This document shows positions 17,425 to 24,181 of a stretch of DNA of 43,477 nt, piece after piece. The notes below the pieces were generated by a model. The model saw only the letters and a list, made by a program, of their open reading frames with translations, ran no database searches and was not told the DNA's origin. The stretch lies in NCBI GenBank assembly GCA_902634885.1, contig CACPLR010000008.1:1-43477 (forward strand), read 5' to 3'. Source of the stretch: an uncultured Pelagibacteraceae bacterium (GTDB lineage: Bacteria > Pseudomonadota > Alphaproteobacteria > Pelagibacterales > Pelagibacteraceae). Numbering within the stretch: position 1 is the first letter of the stretch; each line of letters opens with the position of its first letter. Position numbers and translations under genes: made by a program.

Positions 17425-17508
17425 TATTTATATTGAGGTAGAAAAAGTAAGATATCAATCTGATATTTTACAAAGACCTTTAAACAGAAAAATTTTAGTA
17501 ATTAATTA
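17425..17508 (+). pseudogene. Remnant of the dehydrogenase 3' end
   Basis: Read from 17428, the bases encode YIEVEKVRYQSDILQRPLN, which aligns with the last residues of the real dehydrogenase (YIEVEKKKYPVEILEKPLN) without gaps. No start codon or upstream domain is left; only about 25 codons survive. It runs straight into the stop of guaC, exactly as the original dehydrogenase end would have done before the insertion. Confidence 0.82.
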
Positions 17509-18558
17509 TTTAACAAAAGTATCATTAAATTGTTTTGTAACCCTTACAAATGTTGTACATTTACTAAGTTGTTTTAAAGAGGGAGCACCGACATAAGTAC
17601 AACTACTTCTAACACCACCTAATATATCTTTAATTGTGTCAGTTATTTTTCCTCTATATTTTACTCTTACAGTTCTTCCTTCACTACTTCTATAGTCTGA
17701 TAAACCGCCATAATGTTTTTTGTTTGCTGTTTCAGAACTCGAGCCATAAAATTCTATATATTTTGATCCATTTGACTTAACTAACTTACCTTTTCCCTCA
17801 TCGTGACCTGCAAGCATTCCACCCAACATTACAAAGTCAGCTCCGCCACCAAATCCTTTTGCAACATCCCCTGGACAGGTGCATCCCCCATCAGCAATTA
17901 TATGTGCGCCTAAACCATGTGCAGCATCAGCACATTCGATTACAGCACTTAGTTGTGGATATCCAACTCCAGTTTGTAATCTAGTTGTGCAAACTGAGCC
18001 TGGTCCAATTCCAACTTTAACTATATCAGCTCCTGACAATATTAATTCTTGTGTCATATCAGCTGTAACGACATTTCCAGCAATAATTGTTTTTGTTGGA
18101 TATTTATCTCTAACTGATTTTAAAAATTTTGAGAAATGTTCTGAATATCCATTTGCAACATCAATACAGATAAATTTTATAAAACTATATTCTTTTAAAA
18201 TTTTGTCTAAATTATTAAAATCGTCTTTCTTAATACCAATCGAAAGTGCAATATTTGGATGAATAGATTTAATTTTTTTGAATGCTTTTATTTTTTTAAC
18301 ATCATGCTGTTTTGTAAGGCAAGTAATCATTTGAAATTCGGATAACTTTTCAGCAACACTTAATTCACCAACTCCATCCATATTAGCAGCAATGATTGGA
18401 ATCCCTGACCATTCGTTATTTGAGTATTTAAATCTGTAGGTTCTTTTAAGATTTACGTCTTTTCGGCTTTGAAGGGTACTTCTTTTAGGTCTAAAAAGTA
18501 CGTCTGAATAATCTAACTTTAGTTCTTCCTCTATTCTCACAAGGGCAAAGATATACAT
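17506..18558 (-). CDS. guaC: GMP reductase
   Basis: A 350-residue TIM-barrel enzyme that closely follows GMP reductase: [20 protein letters not shown] at the start, [10 protein letters not shown] near 55, [12 protein letters not shown] near 131, [11 protein letters not shown] with catalytic Cys190, then [19 protein letters not shown] and [13 protein letters not shown]. It lacks the CBS domains of IMP dehydrogenase. It reduces GMP to IMP with NADPH, in purine salvage. The listed ATG at 18558 adds six residues compared with enterobacterial GuaC; a GTG at 18540 (VRIEEELK) is an equally good or better start. Its 3' end is duplicated at 16640-16675. Confidence 0.92.
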   Translation of the reverse strand: MYIFALVRIEEELKLDYSDVLFRPKRSTLQSRKDVNLKRTYRFKYSNNEWSGIPIIAANMDGVGELSVAEKLSEFQMITCLTKQHDVKKIKAFKKIKSIHPNIALSIGIKKDDFNNLDKILKEYSFIKFICIDVANGYSEHFSKFLKSVRDKYPTKTIIAGNVVTADMTQELILSGADIVKVGIGPGSVCTTRLQTGVGYPQLSAVIECADAAHGLGAHIIADGGCTCPGDVAKGFGGGADFVMLGGMLAGHDEGKGKLVKSNGSKYIEFYGSSSETANKKHYGGLSDYRSSEGRTVRVKYRGKITDTIKDILGGVRSSCTYVGAPSLKQLSKCTTFVRVTKQFNDTFVK

Positions 18559-18597
18559 TCATTTTTAAGGAATTCAATTTAATATTAGATGCAATAA

Positions 18598-20016
18598 ATG
18601 AGATATTTTTTAATTATTTTATTATTTGTTATTCCTATCAAAGGACAAGCTAAGGATTTTTTCTTAGATATTACTGATCAAATTCAAGACAATGAATTTA
18701 GACTTAGTTATGGTGTGTCAGTTACAGATGTAAATAAAGATAAAAAATTTGACTTTGTTGTTACAGGTTTTGGATTTAAAAATTTAGCACTTACATATAA
18801 AGACGGAAAACTGGTTAATATCATAAATGAAGAAATTTTTTCAGATACAACCAGAAGAACAATTGGTGTTGCAGCGTGTGATATAGATAAAGATGGTTAT
18901 GAGGAAATATATTTTCTAAATACCGATACTTATAGTGGAGATAAAATTTACTCTGATAGACTTTTAGATTTAAACAAAGACAAATTTATAGATTTATTTG
19001 AAATAGAAAAAAATAAAGCTGATTTAAATTTAACAGCTGGAAGATCAGTTGTATGTGTTGATAGAAAAGGTAATGGTCAGTATGGCATATATGTTGCAAA
19101 TTATGGTGGCCCCACAAGATTTTATGAATTTAATGATAATAGGATAAAAGATAAAGCAGTAAAATTAGCAATAAATAAAATTACTGGTGGAAGAGCTGTA
19201 GTATCAGGACATATATTGTCAGATCAATCAGATATTTTTGCAGCAAACGAGAGGGGTGATAATTTTTTATATTATAATGTTGATGGATCATTCACTGATG
19301 TAGCAAATGATTACAAGGTAGAAGATAGATATGAAAATGGAAGAGGAACAGCTTTAAGTGATATCCTTTACAGGGGAAGACTAGATATTTTAACATCTAA
19401 TTGGGATGGAAATCATAGAGCCTATGTTCTTGATGCTGATAAGTTTAAAGACATCGCACAACCTTCTTATAGTGATCCAACAAAAATAAGAACGGTTATA
19501 TCAGCAGATTTTGATAATGATGGTTATGATGAAATATTCATGAATAATATTGGAGAACCAAATAAATTATTTAAGATTTTAGAAAATGGTAAATTTAAGG
19601 AAATTAAAATTAAAAATGGTTTAGAAACATTTGGATTGGGAACAGGTGGAGCAGTAGCTGATATTGATGGAGATGGAATTTTAGAGTTATTAGTATCTCA
19701 TGGCGAAACAGGGCTACAACCACTTACATTGTATAAAGCTGACATTAGTGATTTTAATTATTTAAGAATAAAACCTTTGAGTAAGTATGGAGCACCAGCA
19801 AGGGGGGCAACTGTAACATTGAGAAGTAATATGAGAATTCATTCTAAAACTATTGATGCTGGATCTGGATATCTATGTCAGATGGAACCAGTAGCTCATT
19901 ATGGAATTAGAGAGAATGAAAATGATATTAAAGTTGAGATCAAATGGACCAATGGATCAATAACAAATTTAAATATTAAAGATTTAAATAAAACTTACGA
20001 AGTTAAGCAAAATTAG
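18598..20016 (+). CDS. Exported FG-GAP/VCBS-repeat protein with ASPIC/UnbV domain
   Basis: The 472-residue product has a signal peptide (residues 1-18, ending GQA) and a beta-propeller built of FG-GAP/VCBS-type repeats with calcium-binding loops: DVNKDKKFDFVV, DIDKDGYEEIYF, DFDNDGYDEIFM and DIDGDGILELLV. Residues from about 395 match the ASPIC/UnbV domain (GAPARGATVTL and DAGSGYLCQMEPVAHYGI). This is the CRTAC1-like architecture; members are extracellular or periplasmic, and their function in bacteria is unsettled. It starts 39 bases from the divergent guaC start and may be co-transcribed with the two small exported or membrane proteins that follow. Confidence 0.85.
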   Translation: MRYFLIILLFVIPIKGQAKDFFLDITDQIQDNEFRLSYGVSVTDVNKDKKFDFVVTGFGFKNLALTYKDGKLVNIINEEIFSDTTRRTIGVAACDIDKDGYEEIYFLNTDTYSGDKIYSDRLLDLNKDKFIDLFEIEKNKADLNLTAGRSVVCVDRKGNGQYGIYVANYGGPTRFYEFNDNRIKDKAVKLAINKITGGRAVVSGHILSDQSDIFAANERGDNFLYYNVDGSFTDVANDYKVEDRYENGRGTALSDILYRGRLDILTSNWDGNHRAYVLDADKFKDIAQPSYSDPTKIRTVISADFDNDGYDEIFMNNIGEPNKLFKILENGKFKEIKIKNGLETFGLGTGGAVADIDGDGILELLVSHGETGLQPLTLYKADISDFNYLRIKPLSKYGAPARGATVTLRSNMRIHSKTIDAGSGYLCQMEPVAHYGIRENENDIKVEIKWTNGSITNLNIKDLNKTYEVKQN

Positions 20017-20077
20017 TAGGACAATAGTACCCATCTATAATTATTGATTAATAAGAATACACTTTTATATAACTTCT

Positions 20078-20221
20078 ATGACCATTTGTTCACTCACATT
20101 GATTTTTGGATTGTTAGCAGGATTATTGATTTTTGCATTTAGAAAACCTTCTAAAGATGAAATTTCAAAATTTAAAAGCAAAAGACAGGATCAAATAAAT
20201 TGGTCTAATATGGGTTTCTAA
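20078..20221 (+). CDS. 47-residue single-pass membrane protein
   Basis: An ATG at 20078 opens a 47-codon frame: a hydrophobic helix at residues 5-21 (SLTLIFGLLAGLLIFAF) followed by a positively charged tail ending INWSNMGF. The shape, one N-terminal helix with a basic cytosolic tail, is typical of small inner-membrane proteins. It sits between two genes for exported proteins on the same strand, 12 bases before the next start. No family is recognised, and the call rests on composition and position. Confidence 0.5.
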   Translation: MTICSLTLIFGLLAGLLIFAFRKPSKDEISKFKSKRQDQINWSNMGF

Positions 20222-20233
20222 GACTAAATTTGA

Positions 20234-20932
20234 ATGAAAATTAAAAATAGTTTTAAATTTTATATAGGTTTTATTTTAATATTATTTTCAACAAATAATC
20301 TAAATGCAGGAGAAAAAAACTACTATCAAGATATAGTAAATGATTGGAATAAAATATTTCCTGATAAAAACAGAAATGCTGCTGGACCAAAGTTTTTTAA
20401 ATATATTTTAGATAAAGAAATTAGTTATAAGGATTTTGTCGAATATAATAAATTATATTGTGCAGTATCAGGCTCACTAATAAGTCCTAACTCGACACCT
20501 GAGTTTGTATATTTAAAAGAGAATATTACAGAAAATAAAATTTGTGGAACATATTATAGATGCTGTATTCCATGTAGTTGTGATTTGATGAAATATTCAA
20601 AAACTCAGAAAATGAAACATAAATTTGATGATATTGAAAAGGAATTTTATGTATTAACAATTGATAATCCCTGTGGAAAAAAAGATTTTCCAACCCAAGT
20701 AAATAAAAATTATTTTTGCAATGGTGACAAGCTTGATAAGTCCCAAGTAAGTGTGTTGGACAATAAATTGGTAATTGGTTATTTGCATGAAAGCAGACCG
20801 TGTTTATCTACTGATTTAGAATATATTAATACCCATCAAGTAACTGGTAAGTTTTGTGAGTTTAGAAATAACACTCCACTAGATCAATTAAAATCAGGAA
20901 TGGGTGATATCTTCATAAAACTTGCAAGATAA
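20234..20932 (+). CDS. Cysteine-rich exported protein, unknown function
   Basis: A 232-residue protein with a signal peptide (hydrophobic residues 9-22, likely cleavage after LNA near 25). The mature part has about ten cysteines, including CGTYYRCCIPCSCDL near residue 105, then DNPCGKKDF and YFCNGDK, which suggests disulfides or metal binding in the periplasm. I do not recognise the family; the CC-x2-C-x-C cluster is the main landmark. It follows the 47-residue membrane protein by 12 bases. The promoter of the downstream truncated tRNA overlaps its last codons. Confidence 0.7.
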   Translation: MKIKNSFKFYIGFILILFSTNNLNAGEKNYYQDIVNDWNKIFPDKNRNAAGPKFFKYILDKEISYKDFVEYNKLYCAVSGSLISPNSTPEFVYLKENITENKICGTYYRCCIPCSCDLMKYSKTQKMKHKFDDIEKEFYVLTIDNPCGKKDFPTQVNKNYFCNGDKLDKSQVSVLDNKLVIGYLHESRPCLSTDLEYINTHQVTGKFCEFRNNTPLDQLKSGMGDIFIKLAR

Positions 20933-20950
20933 TTTTTTAATTTGTATAAG
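20922..20950 (+). promoter_or_regulatory. Promoter of the truncated tRNA-Met copy
   Basis: TTGCAA at 20922-20927, a 17-base spacer, and TATAAG at 20945-20950 stand 15 bases before the tRNA-like sequence. It is a better match to sigma-70 consensus than the promoter of the intact copy, which suggests that this was the original host tRNA promoter. Confidence 0.55.
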
Positions 20951-20964
20951 AATATTCAATTTAT

Positions 20965-21027
20965 GGCGGGGTAGCTCAGTTGGTTAGAGCGCGGGACTCA
21001 TAAGCCCGAGGTCAGTGGTTCGATCCC
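20965..21027 (+). pseudogene. Truncated tRNA-Met(CAT), probable att site
   Basis: Bases 1-63 of the intact tRNA gene at 22660 are repeated exactly, through the D arm, CAT anticodon loop and T loop (TTCGATCCC). Then the sequence diverges to CTAGTTTTCC, which cannot pair with the 5' GGCGGGG to make an acceptor stem and lacks CCA. It therefore cannot be a functional tRNA. Confidence 0.85.
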
Positions 21028-21063
21028 CTAGTTTTCCTAATTAATTTAAGCAAACATTAATAT

Positions 21064-21085
21064 TGGTCCACTGGTGGTCCACTGA
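21064..21085 (+). repeat. Left arm-type repeats (two GGTCCACTG units)
   Basis: TTGGTCCACTG and GTGGTCCACTG follow each other with an 11-base period (GGTCCA at 21065 and 21076). The same core in the same orientation is found near the right end at 22548, 22559 and 22570. The spacing is about one helical turn, as for integrase arm-site arrays. Confidence 0.6.
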
Positions 21086-21097
21086 TAATATAAAATT

Positions 21098-21667
21098 GTG
21101 GATCAATTAGAAAAAAAATTTAACAATTATAAAAAACAAATATTTTCAAAACCTAAGATTGGAGAATTGTATGAAAGACAGATCAGATACCAATATGAAA
21201 AAAAAGGCTGGCGAGTTATTCCGTATGGTATCATTAAAAGAAAAGGTGACTTAGGCAGAGATTTAATTTGTATCAAAAAAAAGCAAGTTTTAATAATTCA
21301 AGCGAAGAATTGGTCAAAAAAAAAAGAAATTCGTGAAAAACATTTAATGCAATTATCTGGAACAATGATGCACTATGCTAACAAAACAAAAAAAATCCCT
21401 AAAGGAATGATTATAACAACTACAAAATTATCAAACACTGCTAAAGACTTTGCTAAAGAACTTAATATTCAATACAGATATGTTAAACTAAACAAGAATT
21501 TTCCTATGATTAAATGCAATGTCAATAAACGTGGGAAAAAGTTATATTTCCTACCTTTTGATAAGTTTTATGACAAGGTTCACATTGAGAAAAATAAAAA
21601 TGAATTCTATACTAGCAGTATAAAGATAGCTGAAAGCAAAGGTTTTAGACATGTCGGAAAAAAATAA
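21098..21667 (+). CDS. Mrr-like restriction-endonuclease-fold protein
   Basis: A 189-residue protein beginning with GTG at 21098. Residues 22-70 hold a PD-(D/E)xK nuclease core of the Mrr type: GELYERQIRYQYEKKGW, then GDLGRDL with Asp55 and VLIIQAK with Gln68 and Lys70, followed by a LSGTMMHYA helix. The C-terminal part has YFLPFDKFYDKVHIE and AESKGFRH, a conserved-looking extension that may bind nucleic acid or metal. Such proteins cleave or bind DNA, often in defence. It is the first cargo gene after the left arm repeats, and its 3' end overlaps the TerB-like gene by 17 bases. Confidence 0.7.
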   Translation: MDQLEKKFNNYKKQIFSKPKIGELYERQIRYQYEKKGWRVIPYGIIKRKGDLGRDLICIKKKQVLIIQAKNWSKKKEIREKHLMQLSGTMMHYANKTKKIPKGMIITTTKLSNTAKDFAKELNIQYRYVKLNKNFPMIKCNVNKRGKKLYFLPFDKFYDKVHIEKNKNEFYTSSIKIAESKGFRHVGKK

Positions 21668-21986
21668 TATTTTAAGTTTATGTGTCTGTATGGCTTTATG
21701 TGATCATAAATTAAATAAAGATGAAACTGCAGAAATCCTAAAAATAGCAAAAGAACTAAAAACAGATTTTAATGTTCATAATTGTACTGATGAGATTGAA
21801 AAAAAATTTTCAGGAGATATTGATTTAGCTCAAGATTTCTATCTTGGAATAATACCAGATAAAAGAAAAATAGAGGCTAAGCAATTAACTAAAAGAGTTG
21901 CACTCGCCGACGGAGATCTAGAGGATAAGGAGACAAGATTTTTGGTTAGAATGAAACATGCTTGGGGTTATGAATTTTTTGATTAA
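21651..21986 (+). CDS. TerB-like small acidic helical protein
   Basis: The 111-residue product is all-helical, with CMALCDHKLNKDETAEI near residue 13 and a mirrored ADGDLEDKETRFLVRM near 86, the two acidic helix-loop elements (ADG-x-L-x-x-x-E) of the TerB/DUF533 family. TerB-like proteins bind metal ions and are linked with tellurite resistance and phage defence; a specific role cannot be assigned. Its start is inside the endonuclease gene (17-base overlap) and its end overlaps the next gene by another 17 bases, so the three form a tightly coupled operon. Confidence 0.6.
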   Translation: MSEKNNILSLCVCMALCDHKLNKDETAEILKIAKELKTDFNVHNCTDEIEKKFSGDIDLAQDFYLGIIPDKRKIEAKQLTKRVALADGDLEDKETRFLVRMKHAWGYEFFD

Positions 21987-22254
21987 ATTTAAATTTTTAC
22001 TGATAACTTTCTTGTTAATTGCAGGTACTTCATTTGCTGAAAATTATTTACTTAAAAATGGTACTCCAAAATATTTTATTGATGGCGGTTATAAACTTCA
22101 CTCAGTCGTTCCTATTGAAGGTACAAATTTTAAGCAAGCAATTTATACTCTTACTCTTAATAATTCTGTTGTTAGTTGTGTAGTCTACTTGCACAAGGCA
22201 GGTGGAAATGATCATAAATGTTACCATATTACTAATATTGTAGATAAGAATTGA
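21970..22254 (+). CDS. Small exported protein, unknown function
   Basis: Starting at the ATG at 21970 gives a 94-residue protein with a clear signal peptide (FLIKFKFLLITFLLIAGTSFA, cleavage before ENYLL). A start at 21958 would add four residues without changing the signal. The mature about 72 residues are beta-rich, with two cysteines (SCVVYLHKAG and HKCYHI) that could form a disulfide. No family is recognised. It is third in the cargo operon, overlapping the TerB-like gene by 17 bases. Confidence 0.65.
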   Translation: MNFLIKFKFLLITFLLIAGTSFAENYLLKNGTPKYFIDGGYKLHSVVPIEGTNFKQAIYTLTLNNSVVSCVVYLHKAGGNDHKCYHITNIVDKN

Positions 22255-22283
22255 ATTAAAAATTAAATTTTATAAAATATTTT

Positions 22284-22342
22284 AGTCCTGATTTAGAAAA
22301 TAACTCTACTTGCTGGGACTTTAAACACAACGCTAAAGGAGG
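22284..22342 (+). promoter_or_regulatory. SAM-II/SAM-V-like riboswitch candidate
   Basis: A short stem pairs AGTCC (22284-22288) with GGACT (22316-22320). The loop begins TGATTTA, as in SAM-II RNAs, and continues to CTACTTGCTGG; after the stem come TTTAAACACAAC and GCTAAAGGAGG. The TGATTTA loop and the GCTAAA-AGG 3' strand are the conserved pocket and pseudoknot elements of SAM-II and its marine variant SAM-V. CTCT in the loop can pair with GGAG of the Shine-Dalgarno sequence, so SAM binding would block translation of the ORF at 22346. I matched this from memory of the family, not from a covariance search. Confidence 0.6.
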
Positions 22343-22345
22343 CAA

Positions 22346-22513
22346 ATGAAAATAATAATACAATCAATAAAAAACTATTTTAAATCAAAAAGGGATAGGG
22401 GATTAGAACCTGTATTTTTTGAAAAAATAGGTGATCAAAAAACTTCAAGAGATGAGATGAAAAAAAATTTGATCAAAGCATTAGAAAAAAATGGTTGGAC
22501 GATAAAGAAATAA
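22346..22513 (+). CDS. 55-residue ORF behind the riboswitch
   Basis: ATG at 22346 follows a strong Shine-Dalgarno sequence, AAAGGAGG at 22335-22342, one of the best in the window. The 55-residue basic product (start MKIIIQSIKNYFKSK, end LIKALEKNGWTIKK) has an N-terminal amphipathic helix, a middle EPVFFEKIGD segment and a C-terminal helix. No family is recognised. Placement directly after the SAM-II/SAM-V-like RNA suggests expression only when S-adenosylmethionine is low, as for methionine-cycle genes. It may be a complete small protein or the residue of a longer one. Confidence 0.55.
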   Translation: MKIIIQSIKNYFKSKRDRGLEPVFFEKIGDQKTSRDEMKKNLIKALEKNGWTIKK

Positions 22514-22522
22514 ATCACGCAC

Positions 22523-22586
22523 GGGTTTCCACGTGACCAGAAATCCTGGTCCAAATTTGGTCCACTCACGGTCCACGAGGAAACCC
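22523..22586. repeat. Right arm-type repeats inside a long inverted repeat
   Basis: Three GGTCCA cores at 22548, 22559 and 22570 are exactly 11 bases apart, as on the left side. They lie within an inverted repeat: GGGTTTCCACGTG at 22523-22535 against CACGAGGAAACCC at 22574-22586 (12 of 13 pairs). The left half continues as GACCAG, a degenerate copy of the core in the opposite direction. The structure could be an integrase or excision-factor binding array and could also end transcription of the upstream ORF. Confidence 0.6.
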
Positions 22587-22615
22587 TTATTAAAGTGAAT
22601 TTCTTAATTTCTTGT

Positions 22616-22643
22616 TTGAAAGAAAAAAAATAAGTAGTATAAA
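22616..22643 (+). promoter_or_regulatory. Promoter of the intact tRNA-Met
   Basis: TTGAAA at 22616-22621, a 16-base spacer and TATAAA at 22638-22643 stand 16 bases before the mature tRNA start at 22660. This promoter lies inside the element-like segment and differs in sequence from that of the truncated copy. Confidence 0.5.
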
Positions 22644-22659
22644 CCAACATTTATTTTAA

Positions 22660-22736
22660 GGCGGGGTAGCTCAGTTGGTTAGAGCGCGGGACTCATAAGC
22701 CCGAGGTCAGTGGTTCGATCCCACTTCCCGCTACCA
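22660..22736 (+). tRNA. tRNA-Met (CAT anticodon)
   Basis: A 77-base gene with a 7-bp acceptor stem (GGCGGGG with TCCCGCT, G-U at the ends), D arm TAGCTCAGTTGGTTAGAGC, anticodon loop CTCATAA, T arm AGTGG-TTCGATC-CCACT and encoded CCA. The D arm and the lack of a C1-A72 mismatch favour an elongator tRNA-Met over the initiator. An Ile2 tRNA whose CAT is modified to lysidine cannot be excluded from sequence alone. Its first 63 bases are repeated at 20965-21027. Confidence 0.88.
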
Positions 22737-22737
22737 T

Positions 22738-23265
22738 TTAATGACCAGGAAACTCAATTAAATTTTCAACTTTGTAATTATTTTGAATTAATTTTTCACA
22801 TCCACCAAGATCAAATAAATTAATTACAAAAATAAATGCAGCAACTTTTCCTTTTGAGATTTCAACTAATTTAGCTGCAGCCTGTGCAGTGCCTCCTGTC
22901 GCAATTAAATCATCAATTATTAGAACATTATCTTTTTCATTAATGGAGTCTTTATGAACTTCAATTGTTGCTTTTCCATATTCAAGTTCAAAGTCAACAG
23001 AATGAACATCAGCAGGTAATTTATTTTTCTTACGAAACATGATGAAGGGTTTTTTTAAGAGATATGAAACTGCAGATGCAAAAACAAAACCCCTTGATTC
23101 AATTGCTGCTATCTTGTCAACTTTGTATTTTTTTGATCTTTCAATAATTTGGTTAACTGATTCTTCAAAAGCTTTTTCATTTTTAATGAGAGTTGTTATG
23201 TCTCTAAATAAAATACCCTTTTTTGGATAATCAGATATTGACCTAATATATTCTTTTAAATCCAT
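22738..23265 (-). CDS. apt: Adenine phosphoribosyltransferase
   Basis: A 175-residue protein (usual length 170-185) starting MDLKEYIRSISDYPKKGILF, with AAIESRGFVFASAVSYLL near residue 53, RKKNKLP near 79 and the PRPP-binding motif VLIIDDLIATGGTAQAA near 114. It converts adenine plus PRPP to AMP. The gene is divergent from mtnP with 40 bases between starts; MtnP releases adenine from methylthioadenosine, so the pair recycles the base made by polyamine synthesis. Its stop lies one base beyond the end of the convergent tRNA gene. Confidence 0.93.
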   Translation of the reverse strand: MDLKEYIRSISDYPKKGILFRDITTLIKNEKAFEESVNQIIERSKKYKVDKIAAIESRGFVFASAVSYLLKKPFIMFRKKNKLPADVHSVDFELEYGKATIEVHKDSINEKDNVLIIDDLIATGGTAQAAAKLVEISKGKVAAFIFVINLFDLGGCEKLIQNNYKVENLIEFPGH

Positions 23266-23305
23266 ATAAGTTAATTATAAGTAATAATTAATAAATTTTT
23301 TAAAT

Positions 23306-24181
23306 ATGGCAAATAATAAATTAGCAATAATTGGCGGAAGTGGTCTCTATGATGTTGAGGAATTTAAAGATAGAGAAATGTTGAGTATAGATACACCTTG
23401 GGGAAAGCCATCAGATCAAATTTTAAAAACAAAATATAATGATAATGAAGTATATTTTTTACCTCGTCACGGAAAAGGTCATTTTATATCCCCTTCAAAA
23501 ATAAATTTTAGAGCCAATATAGATGCTTTAAAGCAACTTGGTGTTACGGATATTGTATCTATTTCTGCAGTGGGCTCATTAAAAAAAGAACTTGCTCCAG
23601 GAAAATTTGTAATAGTTGATCAATTTATTGATAGAACATTCGCTAGAAATAAAACTTTTTTTGATGATGAAATAGTCGCACATGTATCAATGGCTCATCC
23701 AACATCAAATTGCCTAATGAATGCTTGCGAGGAAGCAATTAAATTAGAAAATATTAATTATAAAAGAGGTGGAACGTATGTAGTCATGGAAGGGCCGCAA
23801 TTTTCAACATTAGCTGAGTCCAATTTATATAGATCTTGGCAAGCAGATGTTATTGGAATGACAAACATGCCCGAAGCTAAATTAGCAAGAGAAGCTGAAA
23901 TAAGATATGCATCAGTATCGATGGTAACAGATTATGATTGTTGGCACCCGGATCATGAAAATGTTGATGTACAACAGGTCATCAAAGTTCTTTTAGATAA
24001 TGCAGCTAAAGCAAAAAATATGATCAAAAATTTGATAAAAAATTTTGAAAATCATATTGATCCAAATGATCCGACTAATAATTGTTTAGATTTAGCAATA
24101 ATTACTGCTCCTGAAAAAAGATCTCAAAAAACAATACGAAAACTTAAACATATTGCTGGAAGAGTATTAAACAAAAAATGA
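23306..24181 (+). CDS. mtnP: S-methyl-5'-thioadenosine phosphorylase
   Basis: A 291-residue phosphorylase of the PNP/MTAP family, with AIIGGSGLYDVEEF at residues 8-21, FLPRHGKGHFISPSKINFRAN near 52 and MEGPQFSTLAES near 162. The purine-site segment SMVTDYDCWHPDHE near 211 carries the two Asp residues that select adenine over guanine bases. It splits methylthioadenosine into adenine and 5-methylthioribose-1-phosphate. It overlaps mtnA by four bases (ATGA), so product and next enzyme are co-translated. The C-terminal about 30 residues are longer than in many relatives. Confidence 0.93.
   Translation: MANNKLAIIGGSGLYDVEEFKDREMLSIDTPWGKPSDQILKTKYNDNEVYFLPRHGKGHFISPSKINFRANIDALKQLGVTDIVSISAVGSLKKELAPGKFVIVDQFIDRTFARNKTFFDDEIVAHVSMAHPTSNCLMNACEEAIKLENINYKRGGTYVVMEGPQFSTLAESNLYRSWQADVIGMTNMPEAKLAREAEIRYASVSMVTDYDCWHPDHENVDVQQVIKVLLDNAAKAKNMIKNLIKNFENHIDPNDPTNNCLDLAIITAPEKRSQKTIRKLKHIAGRVLNKK

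Larger units (their letters stand above)
20965..22736 (+). mobile_element. tRNA-Met-flanked integrative-element-like island without integrase
   Basis: A 1.6-kb segment lies between an exact 63-base direct repeat of tRNA-Met sequence: 20965-21027 (truncated copy) and 22660-22722 (intact gene). Just inside each end are GGTCCA repeats spaced by 11 bases, as expected for the arm-type sites of tyrosine integrases. Four small genes fill the interior. No integrase, excisionase or replication gene is present, so any movement would need an enzyme encoded elsewhere. The layout is what site-specific integration in the T-arm of the tRNA would leave if the element carried a replacement 5' part. An alternative is duplication of the tRNA by recombination without an element. 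Confidence 0.65.

Noticed and set aside
17879..18262. 127-residue plus-strand ORF opposite guaC
   Set aside because: It is antisense to the conserved catalytic part of GMP reductase and has no independent support.
20965..21027. Left tRNA copy as a second functional tRNA-Met
   Set aside because: The sequence after the T loop cannot form the acceptor stem and has no CCA.
20965..22722. Double tRNA as an assembly artefact
   Set aside because: The flanking sequences and promoters of the two copies are different, and matching GGTCCA arrays lie inside both ends, which an artefact would not explain.
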